Of a stretch of DNA of 64,000 nucleotides, positions 43,516 through 55,879 are shown in pieces. The stretch is from contig OW240912.1 of the NCBI GenBank assembly GCA_933207985.1, positions 230,343,672 to 230,407,671 of the forward strand, in the 5' to 3' direction. A program made the position numbers and the translations under genes. Source of the DNA: Pelobates cultripes. Lineage: Eukaryota > Chordata > Amphibia > Anura > Pelobatidae. The notes below the pieces were generated by a model. It did no database searches and was not told the DNA's origin. It was given only the letters and a program-made list of their open reading frames with translations. Numbering within the stretch: the first letter of the stretch is position 1; each line of letters starts with the position of its first letter.

Positions 43516-45984
43516 TCTCCTTCTCCATATGAAGTGATTGTGTCTTTATATAAGCATCGTCAACTGACATGTACAGCCTAGCACAGCAGCCGAAACTATG
43601 ATAACACGTCAGGAAAAACTGGGACAAATTACTGCCAAACCCAGGTATGAAGGAAAAGCATGCTCTGAGTGTACAATAAAGTATCCATGTACCTGGTGCA
43701 TAAATCAGGTTCCCAATAGATTCAATGAGAAATTCTTGCATCTGTAAAGTACACCTCCAGGTGTAAAACAAACATGCAGCTAAATAGAACTAAAATTACT
43801 TACTCCTAATAATATGAAATCACAGATAATAAAAGAATAATACATTGAACATAAATTAAGCATACTCCAAACTGTAGTAAAAGGTAGATACTAAGGTAAA
43901 TCCATTCTAAGGGTTTTAAACAGGAAAAATACTGATGATCCATTGACCTAACACTCCTATTAAAATATCTCTTAATTTCCTGTCCTATCAGCTGTAAGGT
44001 GCGGTGTAAACCCTATTAGTATAAGCTACCATGGTTAGCCAGTAAAAAATTAAAAAATTAAAGGGGAAGAAAATAAAAAAATAAAAAAAGCTCCAGTTAA
44101 CAATCATCATATTTATTATTGTATGTGACAAATATTTCTGGATTACTATTGCGTAGACTAGATACACTATAGTAAAACAAACCTTCTTGCAAGAATAGTT
44201 TGACTTATTTGAAGCAGCAGTAAATGATGGCACATATGTTCATATGAACCATATTCTATAATTTGATCTGATAATGGAGACGTTCCATTAACACATACAT
44301 TTAATATTAGCTATATACAAATGAAGTACCACTGAGCAGAGTCCACAAGAAATGAACTCTAACCGGGGGCACAAAAAGAGGGGCTAAAGGGGTAGCTAAA
44401 CGGGCTTAACCCTACAAAATATTACCAAGAAAACATAGAAAGTAGTAAGAGGAAATAATCCCTACTAAGAGTGAGAATTCCTCTACTACAGCTACCCCAG
44501 CGCAAAAATATATGTGTGTGCTAATTATATCACACATAGACTAAAAAATATATATACCTATCTAAAAATATCTTTATTAAACACCACTGAATTCTATATA
44601 CCCTAACCCCAAAAAAAAGAAAAAATGCTAAAATGCAGACTGAATTCGGCTGAAAAAACACAGTGCTGAATATGTCTGTAACGAGTTCCAATATAGATTG
44701 TTACAAGGTGTAATAAATAGAAACAATGTAACAATACAGTGTATCAGGATCAGACTACAGCAAATAAGCCGAAATGCTTCTGTGCTATAACCCTATATAT
44801 CAATGTCCAGTGTACTAAAAATGAAAAATAAATTGATTAAATTAAACCCTCTCAAAAAAGTACAAAAAAGAGAATCCTCACTAGTTCCATCATGCTCCTA
44901 AATAGGTAATAAATCCATTGAAATGCAGAGGAAATCGAAAGGATAGTAAGACGAGAGGTCAGAGAGACTGATATAAACAGTGAATCATAAGGAAGAAAAG
45001 AAACCTTCCATTCAATAGTCTCGAAGTAATCAAGAACAACCTCAATTGAGCTAATGACCGGCCGGTCATGGAGGTTACTAAGTACAGAGGACAAGAGTGA
45101 AAACAAATAAACTAAGGGGCTAAGCACATGCTGCTAACAGAATTGTCCAACGCGCATTTCGGCGGATAAACCGCCTTTATCAAGGGCATACACACTAATA
45201 ATCTAGGATTGTAAACATATTGCAAAATAATTTCAACAGTGACCATGATACCATCATTCACTGATCCTTAGTCTTACTAAATAAAATATATATTTTAGGC
45301 TCTTGAAACAATTCAAGTTATAAAAGTTTACATATGTCTGTCATGGTTCTTTAACATTATAAGTTACATCATTAACATCAAATTTGATATGCTCTTTGTT
45401 TATCCTATTTAATGACATGTCAAATAGAACTGTGTGATGACCAAAAGAAGAATACAAATGCAGTATGAATAACTGCTGTATGGGTATATTTCTATTATAT
45501 ATTAGTAATAGTTGTCTTGGCAACATTTGTATGTGTTTTCTTGATACTGAGCAGTAGATTAGATACAATTTGAAATAGGAATCGGTCAAATGTTCATGTG
45601 AGTTACATTACTAACACACAATAGAAATGTAACCGTATCGAAAAATATTGAAATTTACTTGGATAGCTCAACAAATTGTTTGTTGTTCGATACAATAAGC
45701 ACATCTTGATAGACAGAAACAAATAATACAGTAGATTGGGAAAGTCCAATTACTAATCTAGAAAATATGAACCAAATTATAAATTGGACTGCCCAGCATG
45801 TGCATCGGCAGTAGAATTAACCCTTTCAGTTTATAAGGCAGAATAGCAACAAGACAGTGCTTTCTTCTCTTCTGCTGAAAGCGCAAAAAGAGTTTGGAAA
45901 AAAGAAAGCTAAAACACAAAATGAAATCACAAACACACAAAAAAACTATAAAAACATGAAATAACTAAGCAGAAATCATATTTT
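43516..45984. other. No gene recognised; possible unclassified repeat
   Basis: AT-rich. It includes AAAATATCTTTATTAAACAC (44567) and CAACGCGCATTTCGGC...CTTTATCAAGGGC (45150-45187), comparable to motifs at 39.3 and 40.6 kb, so parts probably belong to one unclassified repeat family. No coding motif seen. Confidence 0.45.
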
Positions 45985-46723
45985 TTTAACTTATATTTTA
46001 TTTTGTTTTTTAGAAGGTCAAAGTCACATACAGAAAAAAGAAAAGTGGGTTAGTTGCAACAACTTAGAGTAGATCATTAGCAGAGTACAACAACAGTAGA
46101 GAAACGATTTACATTGTTGTCCACAGTGTGTTTATCACAATTTTTCACATAGGCAGAATATAGCTATGTGTTATGACAGCTCAGTTACTGTATCAACCGG
46201 TGGTAGTGTGTGACCAATTGTCGGGATCGCCCCACTGTGCTGGACAGGTAAATCTCTCCTAGTGTTGTCCTTCAGGGTCATTCATCTGTCGATCTGTTAC
46301 GAGTTGGAGGTTACAATGTTTGCAGGAATATCCCTCAGGGGTTGTTGCATACTCTGGGGGAAAGGGGTATGGGGAGGAGGGATGAGGATAAAAAAAACCT
46401 TGGGTATGTAGTGGAGTATTCAAGCTTTATCTTAAAAAATGAGATAATAAACAGAAAAATGTGAAGAGCCCATTACATTGGGTTATACTAGCTATGTCCT
46501 GTGGACGTCAATCACATGCGTTCGTCTATACTGTAGCAGATCAACATTCAGGAGGATCGAATGTGGAGGAGTGTTATATGCCAGACTGGCCTGCACCCAG
46601 ATCTCCACCCCCGCCCTGGCGTTTGGCCCTCCCAAACCCCAGCAGGTAGTAAGTGGGTCTCAGTCAGACAGGGATACCCCTGTCCCGTCCTCACTGTATG
46701 AAGCGTATTTGGCCTCCCACCTG

Positions 46724-47243
46724 TGTAACAGTCACCAGGGGACTTATGGAACAGTTTACCAGGAGTTGGAGCCCAGTTGCAGGAGATGGCACAGGAAGCA
46801 GGCAAAATCCAAAACACAGTACAGATTAAGGGAAAATCCAAAGGCAGGGTCAGGCGAGAAGCAGAAGTCAGCGCTGGCAGCGGAGTAACAAAGTCGGTAA
46901 ATCAGGCAGAGGTCAGAGTCCGTAGCAAATCAAAGATCCGTCAGGAAACACCAAACAGGTAAAATGACCAGATAGTAGGTTTCAGGCAGGGCTTGCTTTT
47001 ACAGTCTGCTAATTAGATGCAGCTGACCCTAATTGGAAAAGGGTTGCAGGTGGATCAGTGCTGCTTAATCCAGGCAAAGGGTCAGGAAGCAGAAAAAAAT
47101 GTAAACCGAAACTGAAGCCCACTGGTGGATGTCATGGCAGAGAACCTGACTGGGATGCTGGAGCTGTGAGTGCAAACCCAACCAGGTCTCTTAAAGGGAT
47201 GGCCACGCCTTGCTGTCTGCAGGGCTCGGGCTGTGCCATGACA
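46724..47243 (-). repeat. 3' LTR of a gypsy relic
   Basis: 520 bp, TGTCATGGCACAG...GTGACTGTTACA on the minus strand (TG...CA). It is preceded on the minus strand by a polypurine tract TTGTGGGGGGGC (about 47256-47245), the plus-strand primer. No 5' LTR was found. Confidence 0.75.
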
Positions 47244-48060
47244 GAGCCCCCCCACAAGGAACGACCTCCAGGTGCCAACAGACAGGGCTTCAACTACAGG
47301 ATCCAGTTCAGGCTCAGACAGGAAATCCAGGTCTGTATAGGCATCTGAATCATCAGGATCCGAGAGGGTTGGAACATTTTGCATGTTGTTATTCTTTGAG
47401 ATGGCAGTGAAGGCAAGGAGGCGAGAAGGGGATGCAGCTCTGGCCTTAAGAGCCTGCTCAAAGACATTTAGATCTTGCCTGCAGACCACGGTTCCATTGG
47501 AGGCAATTACACAGTCTGGGGACAGATCCTCTGTGTTAGAGCAGGAAACTTTAGGGGAGACAGAAGCTGAGGATTGGAAGGTAACCACAGCAGCCTCCTT
47601 TTGAGGCTCTGGAACAGGAGCAGGGTTAGCCAGGGCTGAGATGGTGCCATTGGTCTGGTTAGGTGGTCTTTTTAGTCCATTAGCATGCAGGGTTGTACCA
47701 CAGCAACACAGGTGTTTCATAGGCTGCCATGGAGGAATTGCTGGATGGTGACACAGAGCCCCCACATTGCTATGTTTAGGGCGAGGAGGACGTATCGGGC
47801 AATAGCTGGTATAGTGGTCTCCCTTGCCACAATAGAAGCAAAGGCCTTTGGCTCTCCTTCTGACTTTTTACCTGAGTTTTGTTACTAATAGTTTTGCATA
47901 TATCTTGTAGTCTAGGTTCAAAAAAGAGATCGGGCGTATGTTTGGGCTTTGGTTGTACAGATGTCGCACTCGTGGACCACCTATTATGCCCTCGTGTAGC
48001 TGAATTCAGGTGCCCACTTATTGGAATGAATGGATAGGCGATATGTCTCCCTGAGATAAA
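47244..48060 (-). pseudogene. Ty3/gypsy Gag C-terminal relic
   Basis: The minus strand carries FEPRLQDICKTISNK (about 47915), then a CCHC zinc knuckle CFYCGKGDHYTSYC (47840-47799) followed by PIRPPRPKHSNVGALC. A 227-codon frame (47765-47082) then runs through the PPT and into the LTR. A frameshift lies just before the knuckle. The knuckle binds element RNA during packaging. No protease, RT or integrase lies between gag and the PPT, so this is a gag-only deletion derivative. Its 5' border with the L1 (48060-48280) is unclear. Confidence 0.7.
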
Positions 48061-48282
48061 ATTAGTGTCCGCCTGCAGAGCGAACTCCACCGAGGTTCAC
48101 TTTGGTGCCACCTGTTATATACATTTGGGCAGTAGGCCCTGTTTTTGGCAATGGCAGGCAGAAATGCTTTCCCCTGAGGTATGAGCTCAAGCCAAGTGAG
48201 GCGAGAGGGCAACCCATGCAAGGCCCCGGGGACTTATACTCATCTATGTGCCACTTCAAAAGAAGTGTGCAAGTCCCATAAA

Positions 48283-49285
48283 GATCAGATTAGTGTCAGA
48301 GCCTCATGTGTCTTTTTCTTGTGGAGGAGTTTTGGACCGGGGTGAGGAAGCTGGAGTCCATTCTCTGGAAACTTGGTGCGGGCTGGCGCGGCGGTCCTCC
48401 ATTCTACGTGTGAACGATGGTAGTGGGATGCTCCATTAATGAAGAAGTTTGTGGCCTTCTGCCGGGGACATAATGATCTTGGTGGTTCCATTCCTGGTAA
48501 CTATCAGCTTCACAGGGCATCCCCATCTGTAGAGTATGTTATTGTCTCTTAGTGCTTGTTTGATTTAATTAAATTATTTTCGCTTGTTCATGGTGAAAAT
48601 GGATAGATCTTGGAAAAGCTGCATAGCTTTATATTTATCTGGTACTCTTCTCTGTGATCTGCATGCTGACAATATTTGCACTTTATGGTGGTAGAAATGA
48701 ATGCATTCTATTGCATCTTTAGGGGCGCTCTGTGGCGCACTGCGGCCTTTGTGGAGTCTATGAATCCGGTCGATAATGACTTCTGAGGCAGGTAAGTCTC
48801 TCAAAATGTTGGAGAGCTAGACTTTAAAATACTCTTCCAGGTCTGCGTCCGAAACTGTGTCCGGTATCCCCCTGATTCTGACGTTGTTGCAGCGCGAGGG
48901 GTCTTTAATGTCTGCCAGTTTGATTTGCAGAGCTGCCACTTCTTTCGCCACACTAATATGGTTAGCAGCCAGGGTGTTGTGCGATTCTATTATGTCATCC
49001 ATTTTGTTTTCTAGTTTGTCCGTGTGTCCCCCCAGGTCATTGACAGTTTTCTGTAGTTCACTGGAGGTTTTTAGAAAATCAGCATGTAGGTCTTTCTGTA
49101 ATTCTTGCATGATTCCCATAATTTTGTTTGTAAACTCCTCTGATTACAGGAGGGCTGTTGCGGTCAAAGTGTGTTCTGCTGCATTTTCCTCCTCCTGCGA
49201 GTCCGTACCTCTGGAATCCTGTATCAGGTAAGTGTAATTTTGACTGGGACTTCTTCCCTTTGTTGCCGCCATTGCCACTCCATGT
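48283..49285 (-). pseudogene. L1 ORF1 relic
   Basis: The minus strand starts MAATKGRSPSQ near 49285 and meets a stop at about 49145. It continues with a coiled coil (MQELQKDLHADFLKTSSELQ to AALQIKLADIKD; 49119-48880), the RRM-like domain (NNVRIRGIPDTVSDADLEEY; IDRIHRLHKG; DAIECIHFYHHK, 48880-48690) and the C-terminal domain (NNILYRWGCPVKLIV, about 48525). All three ORF1 domains are present in order, across frameshifts and stops. This is the most complete ORF1 in the window. Confidence 0.8.
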
Positions 49286-49400
49286 GGAAGCAGTGAGTTG
49301 GTGGCTGCTGCTACTTAAAGCCGTTTTTGTTCGCTCTGCTGCAGAGCCTCGAGATCAAGTGGCCATCTTTGTTGCATGCCTAGCCACGCCCCCACAAAAA

Positions 49401-52400
49401 TCATATTTTGCCATCACAAGACAACCATGTAAACAAGTGTTGCATCTCTTCCACAACCTCTCCTCCCGTAATTACTCTGGCTCATAGTTGAGTTCCTACT
49501 GGGCCAGAGTTAAGTTAACTATATCTGCAGTGGTAAGGTAAAAGAACAATATCAACACCACATTCATCATCATCACCACCACCACCACCACCAAGAGACA
49601 ATGTGGACTCTAATCATGTGGACTGTATCTCCTATCCAATCAAGAGGTGTTTGTTCACAGATCAAGTGACATATGACCAATAGAGGGAAAAGGAAGGAGC
49701 AGTAAAACCATTTAATACTTCCAAGCAGGATTTTTCTAGACACTTTGACTGCAGCTCTTGAGGGAGACAGACCAGCAGTAATATTGTGTATTTTCTCCTT
49801 ATTGTGTCTGTGTGGGAGTGGGAGATAGCCTGAGTCATTGATTTTAGTGTGGAATTATATTTAGCTTAAAACAACTTTAAGTGAGAAATAGGAAAAGTGT
49901 TCTGTGTTATTCATCCTAGAGTGAGACTAGGTTTAAGATTACTGCTGTATCCACCAAGCAAGCAGTAGTTACCACGTGAGCTTAGGTTAGTGTTGTGATT
50001 ACTTGTAGTAGCCACTGGCACATAACACCAACTTTATTTATTTTTGATAAGTGTTTGTAGAAAGAAAATCTTTGGAGGCAGTGTGTTGCTCAGTAAAAAG
50101 GAAACGTTGTCAATCACACAAAGTTTGAGTGAAAGGTATTAGCCAGCTTTATTCCTCCTAGTGTGAGACTGGTAATTTTGCTAGTGCTGTGCTTACTGCT
50201 AGCCATGGCCACTAACACTAACTAGGAATCACCAATCTACAATATGACAGTTTTGTAATCAATTAATGTAAGGTAATAATTTCAAACAGATAAAAGGAGT
50301 ATCGGGAACCAATAACCTATAGGTTGGATTGGAATCAAGACCATAGTTTGTATTTCAGTCTGTAATTGGAATTTGAAGAGTCTACTTTTTTTAATTGCAC
50401 AGATGATTAAGGGACCCAAACATTTTAAAGCACAGAGTGGGTTTTCAACATGTATGAGTTGCTGAGTAAGTATTTGTCTGTGAAATGCCTCCAGCTTCAT
50501 GTTTTTTCTCTCTCTTTGTATTCTTTTATTATGATGTGATGTTATGCTGGAATTTTACCTGCCAGCCTGCCACTGTATTTTACCTGATCATTATGTGCAA
50601 TATACTCATTACACTGTACATAATGAGTCGTGTAGGATTTTGTATAGACAGTTGGAGACAGTTGGAGTTTGCAGTACTACTTGGCAGTGTCAATGATCAG
50701 AACCTTGATAGATATTTATTTTCTAATTAACTGAGGACTGAAATAAAATAAGATGAAAATGAAATACAATGTTCATTCATTCATTCTGCATTGCTTAGGA
50801 AGATAATATAAATTCCACTTTGTGTTTACAGGGAATTATAACATATATTGATATACCTCCTTCTGAAATTTTAAAGAGCAACTTGTTGGGTCTCCATTAT
50901 CATTTAAAGGGCTCAAATTTCACTTCTATGTCAAATTTAAGATGAATTCTAGTGAAAATAAACCCCTTTTTGATAAACAATAACAATTATTCTCTTCACT
51001 TCCATATTGTGAAATTATGAGAAATTAGCCAAGTCCTTGACCAACAATAAAGCCTATGGTCTATTCTTGAGATGACATTTAATTTTTCACAGACAAAGGT
51101 GTAGTAGCACTGAAAGGCGCGTTGGTCCCTTATTGCCCTGAACACACTTTCACACTTAGTTAGTAATTATGCACTGTTACCTTTAATGCTCTTCTGTTTA
51201 CTCTGTATCCTGTTCCCTCTTTTAGTTCGATTTCAAAGAAGAGAGGCTGGTATAGCAGGCTGACAGTGATTTTCCCTTACAGTCGAGATGTTTTCATTTT
51301 TTCTCTGTCTCTTTAATTGATCCACAACTTGTTTTAGTGGGTTCTCTCTTGATGTTTTAAATGCACATTTAGTGATTGCTTTGCTCAAATTCAATATGAC
51401 TACTGTTGGATTTAGTTGATATTATTACCCATATATACAGGTCTAATATACAGTAACACATCTTACTCATATTAAAACAGAGAACTTTGTCTTGATTAGC
51501 CAGCCAAGGTACATATTATTTAGTTAGCTACCTTACCCACTTCCTAGCTACTGATATTATGAGAATATTGAAGTATGCCTTACATAGCCAGATCGTAAAC
51601 CACATAGGCATGTTATATTAAAACATGAGGGTGGTTTGCCACTTTTAGAGATGTTGTATCCCTTACACATTGTTACTTCTTACTTGGACAGGATATCTGT
51701 TTTCACACTTTAGTCACATTGTACATATTTATAGTATTCATTTCTGTATATATTTCCTGTAGAGATACACTCATTACCATGTTGGACTTTTCCTGTAATG
51801 AGTGTATCCCTACTATATTTCTTTTTTATCATTTCGGTTACTTCACGTAAGGGTTAAGCCTATTGACAGTCCTAATCTGTCCCTCCAGTATTTGTCTCTG
51901 TTTTTTTATTAGTTTGAGTCACTGATAAAACCAGCATATTTATCTCTTCTAATATTAGAGATTTATTATTTCACACATTCTATTATTACTAAGCTGAATA
52001 TCCTTCTGTACTGGTTGAATAATATCTTGCTAAATCTAGTTTGGAACTTTTGCATTATACAGTACACTTGACAGCTAATTTAACCTAGCATTTATCTGTC
52101 AAATTCTGTTTTCCATTAATAGCCTCTTGCAGCATTTTTTCTATATTCAAAAAGTGGTTTAGATAAAATGCTTATGGTAATAAATGAAAATAAAATACAA
52201 AAAAAATCCAAGAGCATGAATGCTTTTCAAATCCAAATACAACTGTTTATACTCATATAAATAATCATGTTATTTATAACATAAAGGACAAGCATGTCTA
52301 TTGCTTGCAATATCACTAATTAACTGTGGTGGCAGATGTGTCAAAAGAAGATCTAGTATGGTTTTAAATTATGCTCTTCTTTAGGGACAGGTGAAAAAAA

Positions 52401-52918
52401 CACAACTGAGCATGCATTTTATAATATATTATTTTGAGACTATATATTTTTTTTTTTAGAAAAAGAAGGAAAGTGTTATCTACTTTAATTTTGCATGCTA
52501 AACCTTTGTGAATCAAATATGTACTGACTGGATTCATTTTCCATTGCACTGATATGTTTTTGTAAATTAAATTAATCAAGCCACATTTGCCTTCCACTAT
52601 GTTCATTTTGCTGACCTTCACAATATGGTGCAAAGAGACTGTGAATTGTGTTATCTGCTCCTGCATTGTACAAGAACCTACATGTCTCACTCAGTACAGT
52701 GCTGATGAATAACAGCTTTGCAAAGGAGGAGATAAAGGTACATTCCAAGTATCAGTCTGTTGTAAGAGGTCTGGTGCCTTGATGTCAGGGGTCTCCCCAG
52801 GACCAGTGCTTTGGATAAAGATTTTTAGTTACACAGGCAAAGATGCATCTTCACCTGTGTGTCTTTCCTCCCAAGCCACAGGCATAATTTTTCAGTCACA
52901 CAGTCAAAGTGTACAGGT
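49401..52918. other. No gene recognised
   Basis: About 3.5 kb of mostly AT-rich DNA. Contains a short (CAT)n(CAC)n microsatellite at 49562-49593. Short frames show no known motif. Confidence 0.45.
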
Positions 52919-53715
52919 ACACTGTCATACAAAAACAGAACTAATCATACAGAAACATACAGACACAGACACATACAGTAAGAGACATACAGACATAGAG
53001 GTGAAGATGCATTTTTTTTACAGACATACATGCAGAGACATACATGCATACAGAGACATGCAGGTATATAAAGACATACATGCATACAGAGGCATACCGT
53101 CATACAGACACATATATACATACATGCAGGCATACAGAGACATACAGGCATACAGAAACATACAGACACATACATACGTACATACAGAAACATACATACA
53201 GAGACATACAGGCATACAGAAACATACATACAGACAGTGGCGTACATACCGGGGTCGCAGGGGTATACATACATACATACATACAGAGGCATACCGTCAT
53301 ACAGAGACATACATATATATAGGCATACAAAAACATACATACAAAGACATACAGACATACAGACACATACATATGTACATACAGAGACATACAGAAACAT
53401 ACATACAAGACATACAGGCATACAGACACATACATACATACATACATACAGAAACATGCATACAAAGACATACAGTCATACAGAGACACACAGACACATA
53501 CATACATACATACAGAGACATAAAGGCATACAGTTACATACATGTATACAGAGACATATATAGAAAAATTCAGAGACAAACATACATTCAGTTACATACA
53601 TGCATACAGAGACATACATACATACATGCATAAATGCATGCATGCATACAGACACATACATACATGGATACAGAGACATACATACATGAATACAGAGACA
53701 TATATACATACAAAC
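52919..53715. repeat. CATACA-rich minisatellite, left part
   Basis: Units of GACATACAGGCATACAGAAA and CATACATACATACAGAGA types. The array continues beyond the LTR element at 60766-60875, showing that the retrotransposon inserted into it. A 29-bp non-repeat piece at 53236-53264 is noted separately. His/Thr/Tyr-rich and Cys/Val/Tyr-rich frames are artefacts. Confidence 0.9.
53236..53264. repeat. hAT-terminus-like fragment in minisatellite
   Basis: CAGTGGCGTACATACCGGGG then TCGCAGGGG. The CAGTGGCG start and GC content look like a hAT end and stand out from the surrounding CATA repeats. Only this fragment is present. Confidence 0.4.
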
Positions 53716-54339
53716 TGTGAGCGTAAAAGTGGAATAGTGGTTGATGGAAGATACATCAGGCCTGATTTGCTAAACAGCAACCAGAGGATTTTCAGTTAAA
53801 TGCCCCAGGGAGAGATGTTAAAGTTTGCAATATGCATAGCTGATGCTCTACAAAACATGGTATGGGTCCCTGGGGCGGAGTATTTGGAGAGCAGGGTGGG
53901 CCAATGCTCCAACAGCACTAGTTGTTGTGTAACAGACCACAATTTGGATCTGATTTAAGAGTTAACTAATTGGCACTCACCTGTAGCTACTCAATTAGTA
54001 GACAGGCCTTTAAAAGAAGAGAGCAGCCTGCTGCAGAGTGAGGGAGAAAAAGCCAGCTTGGAGAGTGAACAAAACTTGTGTTTATTGTAAAGCTATTTTC
54101 GTTTTTTTTGGAAAATTGGTAAGTGGGAAAGCCACCCAATTACAGATAGCGATTTCTGTCTAGTAAGAGCTCAAGTAAGAGCAAGGAATTTTGTTTATTA
54201 TTATTTAAAGCACCTGTTTTTCTTATCAAATAAAAAGGAAAACCGAGCTGAATGTGTCCTGGACTTTGTATACCCTAGAAGGCTGTGGTTACTGCAAGAT
54301 CTGTGACAATCCTACCTGTAAAAGAGGTGGTTTGATACA
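53716..54339 (+). repeat. 5' LTR
   Basis: TGTGAGCGTAAAAGTGG...TTTGATACA. Has a TTTAAAAG TATA-like box near 54008 and AATAAA at 54229-54234. The terminal TACA corresponds to TTACA in the 3' LTR. Confidence 0.95.
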
Positions 54340-54341
54340 TA

Positions 54342-54359
54342 TGGTGGAGAATGCGGGCA
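54342..54359 (+). promoter_or_regulatory. Primer binding site (tRNA-Ala-like)
   Basis: TGGTGGAGAATGCGGGCA starts 2 nt after the 5' LTR. It is complementary to a tRNA 3' end of sequence TGCCCGCATTCTCCA plus CCA, which I recognise as a vertebrate tRNA-Ala acceptor/T-arm end. This is where minus-strand DNA synthesis is primed. Confidence 0.8.
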
Positions 54360-54399
54360 GCCACATAAGCCTGAGGGTAGAAGTCATTTAAAGCTCAAC

Positions 54400-54760
54400 A
54401 TGGAGGATGTTATCAAGGCTCTGATCCAATCCACCTCGGTGCAACAGGAGGCTAACAGGAGAGCTGCAGAAAACAGTGCAGCCCTGCAGCAACTGGTGCT
54501 GGCCCAGGCAGAGTGTGCTAAAGTCCTGGCCAAAACACAGATGGAGTGCACTGAGTCCTTGGGGAAACAGATTGTTGTGACACAAGTGGAGATGTTTAAA
54601 GTAGCCCGTGAGTAGCAGCAAAAAGTCACCCAGGGACTACAACAGGAAATCCAAGCTATCTCTGAAAAGCTGAATGGAGACCCTGATGGAAGATACCAGG
54701 GGCCAAAGGTGATTCGCTGGGCATTATCTGTGTTCATGGTGATAAAAAGGAATACCCAAC
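54400..54760 (+). pseudogene. Gag N-terminal relic
   Basis: ATG at 54400, reading MEDVIKALIQSTSVQQEANR and a long helical, Gln/Glu/Ala-rich segment to a stop at 54613. After the stop the same frame continues as QQKVTQGLQQEIQAISEKL. It starts 40 nt after the PBS, where gag begins. The capsid and zinc-knuckle parts are absent; sequence jumps to the protease region. Confidence 0.7.
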
Positions 54761-55093
54761 TGCGGAAGTAAATATCGGAACCCAGTATGGGGATTTAAAG
54801 TACCGAGTGGGTGTAGTACCTAGATTAGCCCATGAGGTAGTGATCGGTAGAGACTTTCCTCATTTTCTAAAATTATGGGCAGCTTTACAAAAGACAGACC
54901 AAAATTTATCAGAAATTAGTCAGTCTGTTGAGAATAATGTGTTCCCTTTTTCCGATATTGACTTGGGTTTTGACCACTGTGACGGAAAAATAAGAAAAAT
55001 GAAAAAATACTGCCCTAAACCAGTATTAATAGGAGATAACTCAGCTCAAACTAGTGAGGAGCCAACTAATACTGCAGACAAGGATAAGGACTA
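54720..55093 (+). pseudogene. Aspartic protease C-terminal relic
   Basis: Reads VHGDKKEYPTAEVNIGTQYG, then VGVVPRLAHEVVIGRDFPHF. This is the C-terminal beta-strand region of a gypsy protease, where V(V/I)GRDFP forms the conserved second half. The catalytic DSG/DTG motif is missing with the deleted sequence upstream. The frame ends at 55094. Confidence 0.7.
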
Positions 55094-55154
55094 AATTGAT
55101 ATTGGAATCAGTCTAGGTAATTTTAAAAGTGCTCAGTGGGAAGATCCCACTTTA

Positions 55155-55457
55155 GTGACAGCTAGAAATGATATTAAAGTTGTCAATGGGGTTGCTAATC
55201 AGCCAGGAGAAGCACTACCGTTCCCCTATTTTGAAGTACAAAATAACCTAATTTACCGTGTTGAAAAAAAGGATTCAGACATCATTAAGCAGCTGTTGGT
55301 TCCTCAGACTTCCCAAAATATAGTACTAAAGTTGGCTCACAGTCACATATTAGGGGGACACTTGGGAGTCGAAAAAACTAGAGAGAGAGTCCTTAGAAGG
55401 TTTTACTGGCCTGGAGTGTTTGCTGCTATTACAAACTATTGCTCCTCATGTCCTGAG
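55155..55457 (+). pseudogene. Integrase N-terminal (HHCC) relic, left part
   Basis: Reads FPYFEVQNNLIYRVEKK, then QLLVPQTSQNIVLKLAHSHI, GGHLGVEKTRERVLRRFYWP and CSSCPE. This is the H2C2 zinc-binding module of a gypsy integrase. The frame breaks after the second zinc-binding cysteine, where the hAT element begins (55458), and its next codons are found at 59970. It directly follows the protease region with no RT in between. Confidence 0.85.
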
Positions 55458-55879
55458 TAGTGATGCACCGAACGGTTCGCCGGCGAACAGTTCCTGGCGA
55501 ACATAGCGTGTTCGCGTCCGCCGCGGATGGCGAACACATGCGTGGTTCGATCCGCCCCCTATTCGTCATCATTGAGTAAACTTTGACCCTGTACCTCACA
55601 GTCAGCAGACACATTCCAGCCAATTAGCAGCACACCCTCCCTAGCAGACCCTCCCACCTACTGGACAGCATCCATTTTAGATTCATTCTCAAGCTGCATG
55701 CTTAGTGAGAGGAGGGAAAGTGTAGCTGCTGTTGATTAGATAGGGAAATGCATAGCTAGGTTAGGGTATACAGTGTCCACTACAGTCCTGAAGGACTCAT
55801 CTGATCTCTGCTGTAAGGACAGCACCCCAAAAAGCCCTTTTTAGGGCTAGAACATCAGTCTGCTTTTTTTTTTTTTTTT

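Larger units (their letters stand above)
45985..49400 (-). mobile_element. L1-clade LINE with gypsy insertion
   Basis: On the minus strand: a GC-rich 5' region (about 49400-49290), ORF1 (49285-48283), then a gypsy relic (about 48060-46724), then L1-like 3' UTR (46720-45985) ending in an A-rich stretch. ORF2 is absent, so either it was deleted before the gypsy insertion or this is an ORF1-only derivative. The 3' UTR assignment is positional. Confidence 0.6.

Noticed and set aside
52779..53633. 284-codon Thr/His/Tyr-rich frame and several Cys/Tyr/Val-rich minus frames
   Set aside because: These are translations of the CATACA minisatellite; overlapping frames on both strands are open for the same reason.
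55545..55556. GGTTCGATCC, resembling a tRNA B box
   Set aside because: No A box at the right distance and no cloverleaf; it lies in CG-rich hAT subterminal sequence where GTTCG motifs abound.
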